Below, in pieces: positions 34,045-44,800 of a DNA stretch of 64,000 bases. Position numbers and translations under genes: made by a program. The notes under the pieces were generated by a model. It did not search any database and was not told the DNA's origin. It was given only the letters and a program-made list of their open reading frames with translations. Source of the stretch: Monosiga brevicollis MX1. Its lineage: Eukaryota; Opisthokonta; Choanoflagellata; Craspedida; Salpingoecidae. Positions within the stretch are counted from its first letter, which is position 1; each line of letters begins with the position of its first letter. The stretch lies in NCBI RefSeq assembly GCF_000002865.3, contig NW_001865049.1:964381-1028380 (forward strand), written 5' to 3'.

Positions 34045-34260
34045 AAGCAGCAGAGCATAGAGAGCAGAGGAGAGAGAGCAGAGCAGAGAGAACAGAGCAT
34101 AGAGAGAGCAGAGCAGAGAGAGCAGAGAGCGCGCAGAGAGAGCAGAGAGCAGAGAGCGCGCAGAGAGAGCAGAGAGCAGAGAGCGCGCAGAGAGAGCAGA
34201 GCATCGAGAAGAGCATCGAGAGCATAGAGAGCAGAGAGAGCAGTGCAGAGCATAGAGAAG
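34045..34260. repeat. GA-rich minisatellite with a ~29-bp higher-order unit
   Basis: Variants of gagagcagagc are arranged so that a roughly 29-bp unit containing gagagcgcgcagagagagca repeats three times (about 34110-34195), with degenerate copies on both sides. It is strongly purine-biased on the plus strand. No coding sense. Confidence 0.85.
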
Positions 34261-35524
34261 AGGGATCAGAGCATAGCACAGAGAACAAAGGACAAGAGAG
34301 AACTCCTCCTTCGCAAGTATGACGTGGTGAGGAATTAGATGAGTTTTCCATAATTGAATGAACAATGGTAAGAGGCCGGACAATTCGAGCCGAGCTTTAC
34401 ATGTGAAGGGCACGTGTTGTGGTGTGGGTACGATCCGGCTCGAAGTGGTGCCCACAGTCAACGATATTTAGGACGAATTTGAGGGTTTACACCCACTTAT
34501 CACGTCATCCACGAGTTAAGGATGCCCAGAACTGGCGGCACGCGACCCCCATCAAACGATGGGTGCATGTGGGCATTGATGCTGGTAGAGACGGATCGTT
34601 ACCACATCAGCTACCCCCACAACCTCTGGACTCGCAAAGTATGCTGTTGATTCTGGTTGTTGTCGCGTGGCGGTGTTTGTGGCCCATAGTCAAGGCATGA
34701 CGAACCACGTCAACTGCGAGTGGGCTGGTGTGTGCATCGATGTCGGAAACTTGACCACTCTCAAGTCAGGAATGGGTCACAGACAGAAATTTAGAGATTT
34801 AGAGAGAGATTTCGAGGTTTAGAGGAGTGAGGAGGGCCTCATTTGTGTGTTTGACCGAGAATGTGCGTGGAAGACGTCAAGGCTCATGCCTCAGCTCACC
34901 AGTGATTCGGCTGCATTTCATTGTCTAGCAGGCAGGGAAACACTTCTCACTCAGGTCGCAGAGTCACTCGCAAACGATCACCCACATTCCAAACACATGG
35001 CGAGACCCTCAGAGCCCAACAGGACTTGGTGTGGGATAGATGAGAACCATACTTTCACCCATCTCATCCCATATTCGCTACCCTTGCAACTGCAATGAGA
35101 ATTTTAGAGAGGCTTCGAGAGAGGTGATGCTACTGAGAGATGGTGTCGCATGGCTACATGACGCAAACGCAAAACCCCAAGCAAAACAGAGATAGCCACC
35201 CCCGACAACCACTCTACAGAGAGTCGCTCATCGACGACCGCGACAAGAAAAAACAAAAAAAGCAGCAAACGCACCCCTGCTACTCCCACTCTGCCGTCGA
35301 CCACCCGATTCTCTAAACCACAAACGGCGCCAACGCTCCACCTCTGACCGCCTCCCCAACCCCTGAGAAAAATCGGCAATCTACCCCCGCCTCTCCACCC
35401 CGACCTCTTTGCAACCCTCCCCCCCTCTTCTGCTCATCCCCCCTCCCGCGCTGCCCTCGCCCGCCCCGCCACGCGGCACGAGCCTCCACATATCCGAATT
35501 TCCAATCGTCCACACCCCCCCTCC

Positions 35525-35830
35525 CACCACCACCTCTCTCTCTCTTCCTCCGTGTGTGTGCCTGTGTGCGGAACACGTTGCCCCGTGCCGCATCATTTTT
35601 TTTTTATCTATCTTTTTCCTCTCTCTCTGCGTGCGCGCGCGTGTGTGTATTACTGTTGCGCTCACACACACACAACACACCCTCTCTCCCTCACACTCAC
35701 ACACACATACACACACATACACATACGACACTTCCACACACACTCTAATCCCCAAAACATCGCCGCCGCCGCTGCCCACACACACGCACACATCTCTCTC
35801 TCTCCCTCTCTCTCTCTCTCTCACACGCAC
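35525..35830. repeat. Clustered TC and CA microsatellites
   Basis: Several short (CT)n, (CA)n and (GT)n runs separated by unique bases, with a T-run near 35598. Typical simple-sequence DNA of this genome. Confidence 0.8.
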
Positions 35831-36398
35831 ACACCTCGTGCTCGGATTCAATTTCCTTCCGCTGTTCCCAACTCGGACAGGAGACGGCAAGGCTGGAAGC
35901 GGAGGGAGCTCTCAAATGGCTCTGATTGACTTGCAACTCCGTTTCGCCTTTGCCCAGTTGGTTCGTCGTCTTCCTCTGCGGGGAACCAACTAGTGGACCG
36001 TTGTGCTTGTGTTGGGCTTGTGGTGCTCGTGGCCAATTCCAGCCATTTTCCTCGCCCCTCGCCTCCACGCACACCCCCTCTGTATCTCCTGTACCTGCTG
36101 CCTCTTCTCCGCAACCGCTTCCTCGTCGTGGTGCGGACCATCACATGGCCCATGCGCTTGTGACCTGACCCTTCCGTCACACGCCGGCAAGCATGTCGTC
36201 CAAAGCCAGTACGTCCCGAGGCCCAGTGTCCCTTCTTTCCCTCCCGCCTCGCTCGTCTTTTGGTTCTGCTGACGCTCTCCAGCCCCGCAGAGCCCTCTTC
36301 TTGCTTTCGAACTCTCTCTCTCTCTCTCATCTCTCTCATCCTGGTGGCTGCGCTTCTGCCTCGGCCTTGCATCAGCTTGCTCCGCCTGCGCTTTGCAG

Positions 36399-38433
36399 GT
36401 GGACGAAACCCAATGCGCAAAGTCCATGGCCAAGGAAGGCCGCCCGACTCTGATTTGTCCCAATTGTTTACAATTTTACGTCGCCGCCCTCTTCAACCCC
36501 GCCATGCAACAACACGCACCCGCCCCAAACTGCACCCTGGATCGCCAACTCCTTTCCGTCCGCACTTGCTTTGGTTCGGCCAACATGTCATCTCCTGGCC
36601 TTGAATGCTGCCCAGCTCCTCCGAGTGCCCCGTGTACCAAAACGGGGCTCGGCACCCCCTGCCCCCTTGTCCCTACTTCGACTCACGTTGCCCGTATTGC
36701 CCGTCTCGCTCGGTGCCCATCTTAGGCTGCTTGTTTCAGCGTTGCGGTGACGTTGGTGCTCACGAATGCGGCTCACCCATCATCAACCAGGCGCTCATGT
36801 CGTGCATGATGCCTCGTTTCATGCCCAACCAAGGATTTTCCATCTTGCCGGGCACGGCTCCCACCGGCGCCTCACCCGCAGCCATGAACCTGGCCGTATA
36901 TGCCAGTATGGCCAACGCCCTGAATAACCAGCGCCCCCCCTCGCAACTTCAGCCACAGCCCGTCGCTTCCATCAAGCAAGAAGCCACCCCGGCTGATCCA
37001 GCCCTGCAATCCCCGGCTGCACCGGCCAGTGCTCGTCCCGCACAACACCCCACCCAACAACCCACCAAACGCAGTCTTGCCCAAGCCCAAACCAAGAGCG
37101 CCAACTTGGATCACTCGCGCGACATGGGCGCCGCGGAAACTCTGCTTGGCCTGCAGCGGCCCAAGCGCTCCCCCAACAGCCAAAACAACGACCAGGATGA
37201 ATCAGACGATCAGGAGGATGTGCCTCGTGCCTCCAGCAAGCGGCCCAAAGCCAATAGCAAAGCCAGCTCAGATACCTCCAGTACTCCCACGCCGTCTCAG
37301 CATCGCGCCACGTCCCTCTTGTCACAAATGACTGCTGCAGAAGCCACCTCGGTTCCTGCGAATCAATCACCTGCTTCCCTCCCAACTGCCGGCCGCGCGA
37401 CGTCCTCCCCGACCCTTGATTCAAGCAACTCGCGCCCTCGCAGCAAGATGCGACGCGCCCCCACCTCACGTGGTGCGTCTGCTTGCTTCTCTCCTGGTCT
37501 CAGTTTGGATACCAGACTACTGTTTGGTTTGGCATCTCACCTGCGATCGGCCGCTTCTTCCTCGGCCGCGTTCTGACCTGCTATCCATAGGGTTTTGCTT
37601 TGGTTGCTGGAAGAGCAAAGAACTAGAGGACCGTTATGCCCTCAACAGCACAACCAAGTTTAGCCTGTGCAACGCTTGTCGCAAGACGCACCTGACCAAA
37701 TCCGTTATCCCCCACTTTGAGCGACTAGCGCGCCAGCCCCCGCAAGCGGTCGACCGTAGCACTCAACTGCGTCTCCGCGATGGTGCGCACATGCCCCCCN
37801 CCCCCCCCCCCNNNNNNNNNNNNNNNNNNNNNNNNNNNNNNNNNNNNNNNNNNNNNNNNNNACGGCCAAGAGCAAGGAGGCCGTCTCGATTCGTCTGTTG
37901 GACATGTGGCTCGACTACGGTGAGCGCATTATTATCATTATTATCATTATTTTCTGACCCCAGCCAGGCTTTGTGTCACGGAGACATCGTGCCTACTTTT
38001 CCCTTTCTCTTGTCCCTCACGCAAGTAACTCCGTCGTTTGGTGGTTTCCACTGTCGCTTCAGATATTCGTCGCGTGGTATTAAACGGTGTGTGCGGTTAC
38101 GTACCGACGGAAGAAATTCGAGCGGGCTGTCAAGCCGCAGTGCGAGACCTCGAGGCCAAGGGCATTCCGAAAACGACAGAAATCATGCTTCGGCCTCGCT
38201 TCATTCGCCTGGCTGGCCACCTGCACAGCATTGCCGTTCCCCCGGTTCCCATTTCCCTGCTCTCTCAGGTACACGAGCTGTTGGTTCAGCATCTCACCGA
38301 GCTCGTGGATCGAGCCGCACAACGCGCCCTGGACAACAACAGCGATCTTATCGTTGCACTCGAACGGCATAACCTATCACCCACCGACGTGGGCATGAAG
38401 CCCTCCGACTGCATCTTGATGTTGCAAATGTGA
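36399..38433 (+). CDS. Protein with CxxC clusters and a GATA-like zinc finger, interrupted by an assembly gap
   Basis: Exons: 36399 to about 36586 (VDETQCAKSMAKEGR...CPNC), about 36616-37472, 37591 to the gap, then to 37919, and 38063-38433. The N-terminal part is Cys-rich (CPYFDSRCPYC, LFQRCGDVGAHECG). A disordered Gln/Pro/Ser-rich middle with basic KRPK motifs follows. Then comes CFGCWKSKELEDRYALNSTT...LCNAC, a C-x2-C-x20-C-x2-C finger with the LCNAC signature of GATA-type fingers. The C-terminal exon (DIRRVVLNGVCGYVPTEEIR through SDCILMLQM) is helical. A nuclear, DNA- or chromatin-binding role is inferred. The frame changes near 36587-36616 (29-bp intron or frameshift), and the true start is upstream and unresolved. 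50 Ns fall within the GATA exon region. Confidence 0.68.
37812..37861. other. Assembly gap (50 N), preceded by a C-run
   Basis: Fifty N plus a single N at 37800, with a poly(C) run at 37801-37811. The gap falls between the GATA-like finger and the TAKSKEAVSIRLLDMW segment of the same gene, so its coding length there is unknown. Confidence 0.98.
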
Positions 38434-39203
38434 GCCGAAATTGGGGTGCAGACCAAACGCATTCACATGCGGATTTGATTTTGACCCTTTTTTTCTTTCC
38501 TTTTTGTTCCTTTCTCAAGTTCGAGCCCCTCCTCTCACCCCCCTCACACCCCTCCGTCAAGCGGACGCCGTGCTACCGCTGCCTATTGCTTGTTGAATGT
38601 CGTGTTTTGTCTTGATTGTGGCCCGAACACGGCCTCGTGTATCAAAAAAAGTTCCGGTGGCAAGGACCTTGTCAATCGCAGGTCTGTGCACCGCGCGTAT
38701 CCAGCCACCATCCCACGTTGGGATGAACGTGTTTAATACAAAACACGAATGCTAATATTTGAATCCATCAAGGGATGGGAGACTGACTGCAGGCGAGCTC
38801 AGATTCAAGGACTCTGGGCTCGCACTGCTCTAAGGACTCTGGGCTCGCACTGCTCTTTGGCCATCCACGTTGGGGTGACCTGATAGAAAGTCATGTTGGC
38901 GTGGCTTTCCACGTACAATACAAACCCGACCAATGACTCGACTGAATGCATCTTTTAATTGAACAGGCTTTCAATTTGAGCGTGCCTTGTTTCCTTCCTA
39001 CCCGTTCCTACCCCTTCTAACTGTGGCTGCTGGTAGTTTCGGGCGACATGAAAGAGAATGAAGAGAGTCAAAGTGGCACCAACGTGAAATAAGAATTTAT
39101 CGTTGAACAGCTGAAACAAAAGCTTAGAAATTCACGTCGCAGACGCGCTACAGTGTGGTTCTAAAGCCCAAGTGAGGGCAGTAAACGGGTTGTCATGGGC
39201 ACT
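38434..39203. other. Convergent spacer with a 25-bp tandem duplication
   Basis: 3' region between the GATA-like gene and ALKBH4. A 25-bp unit (aaggactctgggctcgcact + gctct) occurs twice in tandem at 38807-38856. It is flanked by two related segments, cccacgttgggatgaacg near 38715 and ccacgttggggtgacc near 38865. No gene is supported. Confidence 0.55.
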
Positions 39204-40956
39204 TCACATGGGTAAACCGGTGTAGGTAGCAGCCAGGTCCAAGAGCGCGTGACCTTCTGCTTGTCGCTCCCCCGAAAGAAATTCGGGCGTCAACTCCCTG
39301 TTGGGCACGCGGCAGTGGAGGTGAGTTCGCCTTCATCGATCAGCAGGGCGATGCGTTATGGCACGTACCGCCAGGTCATGGCGATGCGACGCTGGGAAAC
39401 GTCTTGCCGATGGACTGCATGATGCCAGGCCATCCGCGCCACTCCCTTGACCTCCAGCAGGCTGCGTGGCGGCAGAGGCACGGCAATCTGCAACACGCAA
39501 ACGTTTTGGGGAATCATGCTTAGGCTCGCCCAACACAAAGCCTCAGGCACTGATGCGGGGTGCCAACAAGCGCCTGCTTTTACCCACCTCCAGGGCATCC
39601 GGTTCATCAGGCAGCTGGAAGCAGAGAAAGGTAGTCGAGAGTAGGTTGAGCGTGATGAGACGTTCTCCCCAGAGCCTATGCACAACGCATGGTGAGCATG
39701 GGCATCTGGAGGTAATCAAGTGCGTGAGGCACTTGTCGGTCACTGCTGCTGTCTTATTATAAGTCATACCAAAAATCGTCAAAGTGAGGCACGATTGCGG
39801 CTCCGCGGCTCGGCTCGTAGTCGAGGTGGCACTGTTCCACGGGAACAAAATCCTAAGTGTGCCACGAGTAGTATTCCACAGGAAAAGAAAAAGGTCGGCA
39901 CTCAGCAAAGGCACAACATTGAAGGACGGGCGGGGTCACTCTTGTGAATGGGGCCAAGGTCATGGGTAGAGAGGCCCTGTAGCACCTTGAGATCAGCAGT
40001 CAGCGCTTGTAGCCGTGGGATGAGCGGGCGAGCCAGCGCTGGCAGCCCGGTAAAGTTGGCTGCCTTGACTTTTTTCTTCTTAAAATTGGCTTTCGGACCA
40101 AAATCCTTTTGCAGTGGCATTGGTGAATGGCACATGAGACAGACGACGTTCGCAATGCCAAGCGGGTGACCGGGCACACGGCAGGTCAGGCCCGCGAGCA
40201 GCACAAGGCGCGAGCCACAATAAGGAAAGGGCGGCGACAAAAGCACATGGGAGAGCAGGCAGAGGGTGGACAGGAGCAATATTGCTCAAGCACTGGTCGA
40301 TTCCCGAAAGCGCAGGTGGCAAACGGGTCGAGGATACCTGCTTCCGGCGACCCGATTGCGAGTCGGTCCAGGGCCAGGCATCCATCTGGGCGACGAGCGC
40401 TGTTTCCTCCGCCTCCGTCACAAAGTCTAGCCAAACGCGAACACCCGTAAAAGGCATGGGGGTCGAGAAAGATGGGCAGCTCTAAGGCATCACCATGGTG
40501 GGCACGTTGGTCAGCGAGAGTGCGCGTCCATGGCTGGCAAGAAGACACAAAAGTGGAAAGCCACCAAGGCCTCACCCCGACGCAGAGCTGCGGGGCAGTT
40601 GCTGTGACGCGTTGGCAAGAGAGACACCAGTATACCCGCTGCCGTGCAAACGCATGCACAAGTAAGTGGCAAAAAAATGAGGCACCTATTGTGTCTTGCC
40701 GACGAACGATGCCTCGAGAGCTCGTACCTGCACTGCCTTGTGCTCGAGGTTGGCTGCAGGTGCGCATCGCGCGCAATGGCGAGCACCTACGCCCACGAGC
40801 ACGACCAAAGCCCCGGCCTTGAGTTTGTATCATTTCCAATACCAACGTATCTTTGGATGTCACTTCAATCATACCTTTGCAAGCGCAAGCCGCCGAAGTC
40901 CCCGAAGTCCCCGAAGTACCCGAAGTACCCGAAGTCCCCGAAGCCGCCGTCGCCAT
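39204..40956 (-). CDS. ALKBH4: AlkB homologue 4 (Fe(II)/2-oxoglutarate dioxygenase)
   Basis: Minus-strand exons 40481-40338, 40105-39986, 39852-39770, 39675-39588, 39487-39369 and 39297-39204 join in phase. They read VRVWLDFVTEAEETALVAQM, SQSGRRKQ|DFGPKANFKKKKVKA, DFVPVEQCHLDYEPSRGAAI, VPHFDDFWLWGERLITLNLL, IAVPLPPRSLL, HHAVHRQDVSQRRIAMTWR and ELTPEFLSGERQ, all aligning with human ALKBH4. Iron ligands H-x-D (HFDD) and the HAVHR histidine are present, as is the arginine region. Upstream, an exon around 40635-40570 (VYWCLSCQRV) and a first exon 40956-40875 (MATAASGTSG... CACKG) supply the CKG...CxxC motif, but their join is one base out of phase in my reading. ALKBH4 demethylates actin K84me1; that activity is inferred. 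Confidence 0.88.
40890..40945. repeat. In-frame nonamer repeat encoding Thr-Ser-Gly repeats in ALKBH4
   Basis: Five tandem nine-base units (gaagtcccc/gaagtaccc on the plus strand) read as repeated Thr-Ser-Gly at the ALKBH4 N-terminus. The unit length preserves frame, so copy number can vary without breaking the gene. Confidence 0.8.
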
Positions 40957-41805
40957 CGCGCCGCCGGTCTGAGCCGACCCGAAAACTCTGACATTATCCC
41001 GAATTGTCATCACGCAGTTCATCTGACATTGAGTCAGGGCTACCAAATGATATCACGACCCCAACCCCAAAATTTGGATGGACCGCGTTGTTACCAAATG
41101 TTATCGATCGGTTAGCAACGCGTGTTGCCAACCAGGTTTTGCTCCCTCTCTGTCTCTCTGTTTTTCGCTCCGTTTCCCTCTCTGTCTCTCTGTTTCCCTT
41201 TCAACTCCCTTGCGCTTCTCTCTGTCTATCAATTCACTCTCTCTGTCTCTCTGTCTCTCTCTCTCACTCTCTCCGTCTCTCTGCCCCCCTTTCAACATTT
41301 TTTTTTGACCTCAACGCACTCACTGCCATTCGGTTCAAGCCGTCGTTGAGAGGTGCGTCTGCGGGGGGGCGATGCGATGATGCGATGATGCGATGATTGC
41401 AGTAGCGCGTGATTGTGCCTCGTTGGTCTGGGCAGGAGGGTGGGGTGGAGCACCCCTTGACCGGCTTGTTCTTCTTGTGCCTTGCTCATCCCTTGTCTGA
41501 TTGCCACGCTGATTCGCATGTGTGTGTGTGTTTTTTTTTTTAGGGCGCACTCTTCCCTGCCCTGGCAGTAGCGTGCCTTGCTTTTGCACTGCCCTTGTTA
41601 CCTTCCTTCCCTCCCGTTCCTTCCTTCTTGACCTTGAGTGTTTATATCACCTGGTCTCTCTGACTTTCAGCTCTTCTATCGACGATCCCTCGCTTGCTGC
41701 GCCTTTTGGCAACTGCGATCTACTACGTTGGGAAGAAGCGTGCCTCCTGCTCTTCCGAAACCTACGGAAACAAAAAGAGGCACCGGGTCGCGCACACCGG
41801 AAGCC
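40957..41805. promoter_or_regulatory. Shared head-to-head promoter region of ALKBH4 and dynein
   Basis: 849 bp separate the ALKBH4 ATG (minus) from the dynein ATG (plus). The interval has CT-rich DNA (41140-41290), a (GATGC)n-like patch at 41370-41395, a GT/T run near 41520-41540 and no gene. A bidirectional promoter is inferred from geometry only. Confidence 0.4.
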
Positions 41806-44800
41806 ATGGGTGCCGACGACGAGGGCGCCGCGGCGTCTGTTGACGTGTCTGCGGACCCTCGCTTTGATTGGATGTCTAAATGGGTGCTGGCCACCACCAA
41901 GCTAAAAGAGGATAAGTGGATCAAGATGGTGGCCGTCGATGATCACAAGCAGGCCATTCTTGAATGGTTTGACGCCAAGGATAAACGGCTCATCGTTTTT
42001 ACCTTGGACGCCAAGGGCGTGTTCGAGCCCTCCTTTGACTTCCCTGCCAAGCTCAAAGCCAAGGGCGCCTACTTTCTCAAGCCCCGTGAAGACTTTGTCG
42101 TCAACAAGGACAATGTTCAGACTTTGCTCCGTGGTGACTTGGCCTATAATCCCGTCGAGCAGATTCGCGCTCTCGTGGAGGGCGTTTTCATGCCTGTTTT
42201 GGACAACGATACCAATACCGAGCAATGGCCTGTGGTCGTTTCCGAGGATGTGGTGTCTCATGCCAAGACGCTCAAGTCTACCACTGAAGTGCTCTCGGGT
42301 CGCGTCCAAGGTAATATGCCCCTTCCCCTGCCCCATGGCGCTGGTCAGCTTGATGAGCTGGCTGGTAGCGAGAGCCACGGTGCCGCTGCGGCAGCTTCAA
42401 ATGGAAACACCACCGCTGCGCGGGGTGACTCCATGCAGCTGCTGCACACCATCGAGTCTGCCGTCATTGAGTGGGCTCGCCAGATTCGCGCCGTCCTCAA
42501 GCGCGATTCGGCCCAGCCCCTGATGAATGGCCAGAACCCGGGCGCCCTGGTTGAGTGTGACTTTTGGGCCGCCATGAAGAAGAGCGTTGGTAGCCTCAAG
42601 GAGCAGCTCGAGGCACCGCGCGTGCAGGCCATGCAACGCGTCCTCGATGAGCACAACAGCAACTACAGCGCCTCGCTGCAACAGCTCAAGGAACACGTCA
42701 ACGCCGCTTACGATGAAGCGGTCGACATTGTTCTCTACCTCGAGCCCCTTCGCATGTACCTCGAGCAACTCGAGGATATTGAGCTCGCCGAGATGCCCCG
42801 CCTTCTGACATCAATCTTTGTCACCATCCGTCTCATCTGGACCTATAGCAAGCACTACAACACCGCTCGCCGCATGGTCATCCTTCTTCGTGAGATCTGC
42901 AACCAGGTCATCGCCTCAATCACCGGCTTTATCGAGCCCCGCTCTCTTTTTGCCCAAGAACTAGAAGAGGGCATTAAGAAGCCCCAAGAGGCCATCAACG
43001 TCATTGAGGCGCTTCACCACGAATTTGATGCCACCCGCACAGCCATCCATGAAGCCAGCCAGGCCGGCAAGTGCCCGTCCTGGGAATTTGAGAAGCCCTT
43101 GGTCTTCAAGCGCATTGATTCATACGCAGCCCGTCTTCGCAAGCTGCACACCGTCTTTGCCGCCTTCTTGGATTTTGCCAAGCTGGAAAAGGTCGAGGTT
43201 TCCGGTGATAAGGTATGCCCGTGCCCGTGTCCTTGCCCTGCCAAGCCGGTCGTGGCCATGCATATATACCTTGTACCTTGATCTAACCTGGGCCCGGCTC
43301 CTTGCGTCGCTTCACACCCACCCAGCTGAACAAGCAGATTCAAAACATCTTTGTCGAGCAGAGCGAGCGATTCGAACAGCTCATGAAGGAGACTGGCGAG
43401 GAAGGTTTCGACTGTCTCAACCCGGCCGTCCCCGACTTTGACCAGGTCTTTCGGGAGATTATGACGACCACCGCGGATTGGGATCGACGCCTCGCAGCCA
43501 TAGCTTGTCAGGCCTTTGAGCGCGTCAACAGCCTGGAGGCTGCTTTTAAGCTCGTCATCAGCTTCCAGGGTCTGCTTGACCGCCCCAACATTGCCGACGA
43601 TGTACGTGTCAGCTCCCGCTCTCATCATGTGACCCACAGCAGTGTGTGTCGGGTCCTTTGCCGCCGGTGTTATTGCCCTTTTCGTGTTCCGTATCCGCGC
43701 CCAATTCACGACCCACATGTCCCGCCTGTGCAGGTCAGCTCGCAGTATCCACGCATGGTGGCCATGCTCGAGGAAGACCTCGACATCGTCAAGAACATCT
43801 TTGACCACCAACGGGAGAACATGCTGCTCAACAAGAACATGCCGCCCGTGGCTGGTGCTCTCAAATCCATCTCTGAGCTCCGCGATCGCGTCAATCGCCC
43901 GCGTCAAGAAATGGAGAAGCTCGAGCATCCTGCCTTTCACGGCGACGACGTGAAGCGCGCCTTTGGCAAGCATCAAGAGCTTCTCGAGCGCTTCACCGCC
44001 TTTGAGCTTGAGGTGTACCAACAGTGGGCCGATCGCGTCGGTCAGGAGTCGGCCGCCAACCTTAACCGCCCCCTCCTCCTGCGCACACCAGAGACGTCCC
44101 TGATTGCCGTCAACTTTGACCCTCAACTCGTGGCCACCTTGCGTGAGGTGAAGTACCTCGAGCTTGTGCGCCGCCTGACGACCCCCGACGCTCCGGAAAC
44201 GGCAGTGCCGGAGAGTGCCGGTGCCGTATTTGCCCGCGAGGAAGCCTTCCGCCAGAAGCTAGCCAATCTTGATGTGGCCGTCACCGAGTACAACCGCATT
44301 CAAGATACGCTCCTCGACGTGGAAGAGCCCCTGGTGGCGGGCGAGCTGGCCGCCATTGACGTCTTGCTTGAGAAAGGCATTTCCAATCTCAACTGGAATT
44401 CAGAAGACGCCTCGGCCTATTGCTTAGAGGTGAAGGACGTCATTGAACAGCTCAGCAACCGCATTCAGCAGGCCAAGGGCAACGTCCGAACCATGCTCCA
44501 GAAAATGGAGGCCTGGTACGAGGAGCCGGTCCTCCAGCCCGACAGCAAAACTGGTATCCTCTCCTTCGGTGATCGCACCAAGGTCATGGCGGCGCCCATG
44601 GAGCGCATCCGTCAGGACGGCGAAACTTTCCACCAACTCCTGGCTCAAAACCAAGAGTTTTTCAAGGCCGTAGCCGATAACCCAGACTGGCATGCCTATG
44701 TGGAGTACCTGGACAGCTTGTTGCTGGACGGTCTCTTCAACACAGTCCACGTGTCCATGTCTCATCTCTTGGACCGCATGGAGCCGAACCCAGAGGACCC

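Larger units (their letters stand above)
33519..36398. other. Gene-poor, repeat-rich stretch of about 2.9 kb
   Basis: Between the divergent carboxypeptidase and GATA-like genes. It holds a (GGTT)n patch near 33675, a GA run at 33768-33794, the minisatellite at 34045-34260, C-rich DNA at 35370-35480 and TC/CA arrays at 35525-35830. Some plus-strand DNA near 36192 (ATG TCG TCC AAA GCC A|gtacgt) could be a 5' exon of the next gene but does not keep phase into 36399. No gene is otherwise supported. Confidence 0.5.

Noticed and set aside
34045-34260. Regular direct repeats resembling a CRISPR array
   Set aside because: Units are contiguous and purine-simple, with no unique spacers; eukaryotic minisatellite.
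34430-34470. tRNA B-box-like sequence (gggtacgatccggctcg)
   Set aside because: No cloverleaf or A-box could be folded around it.
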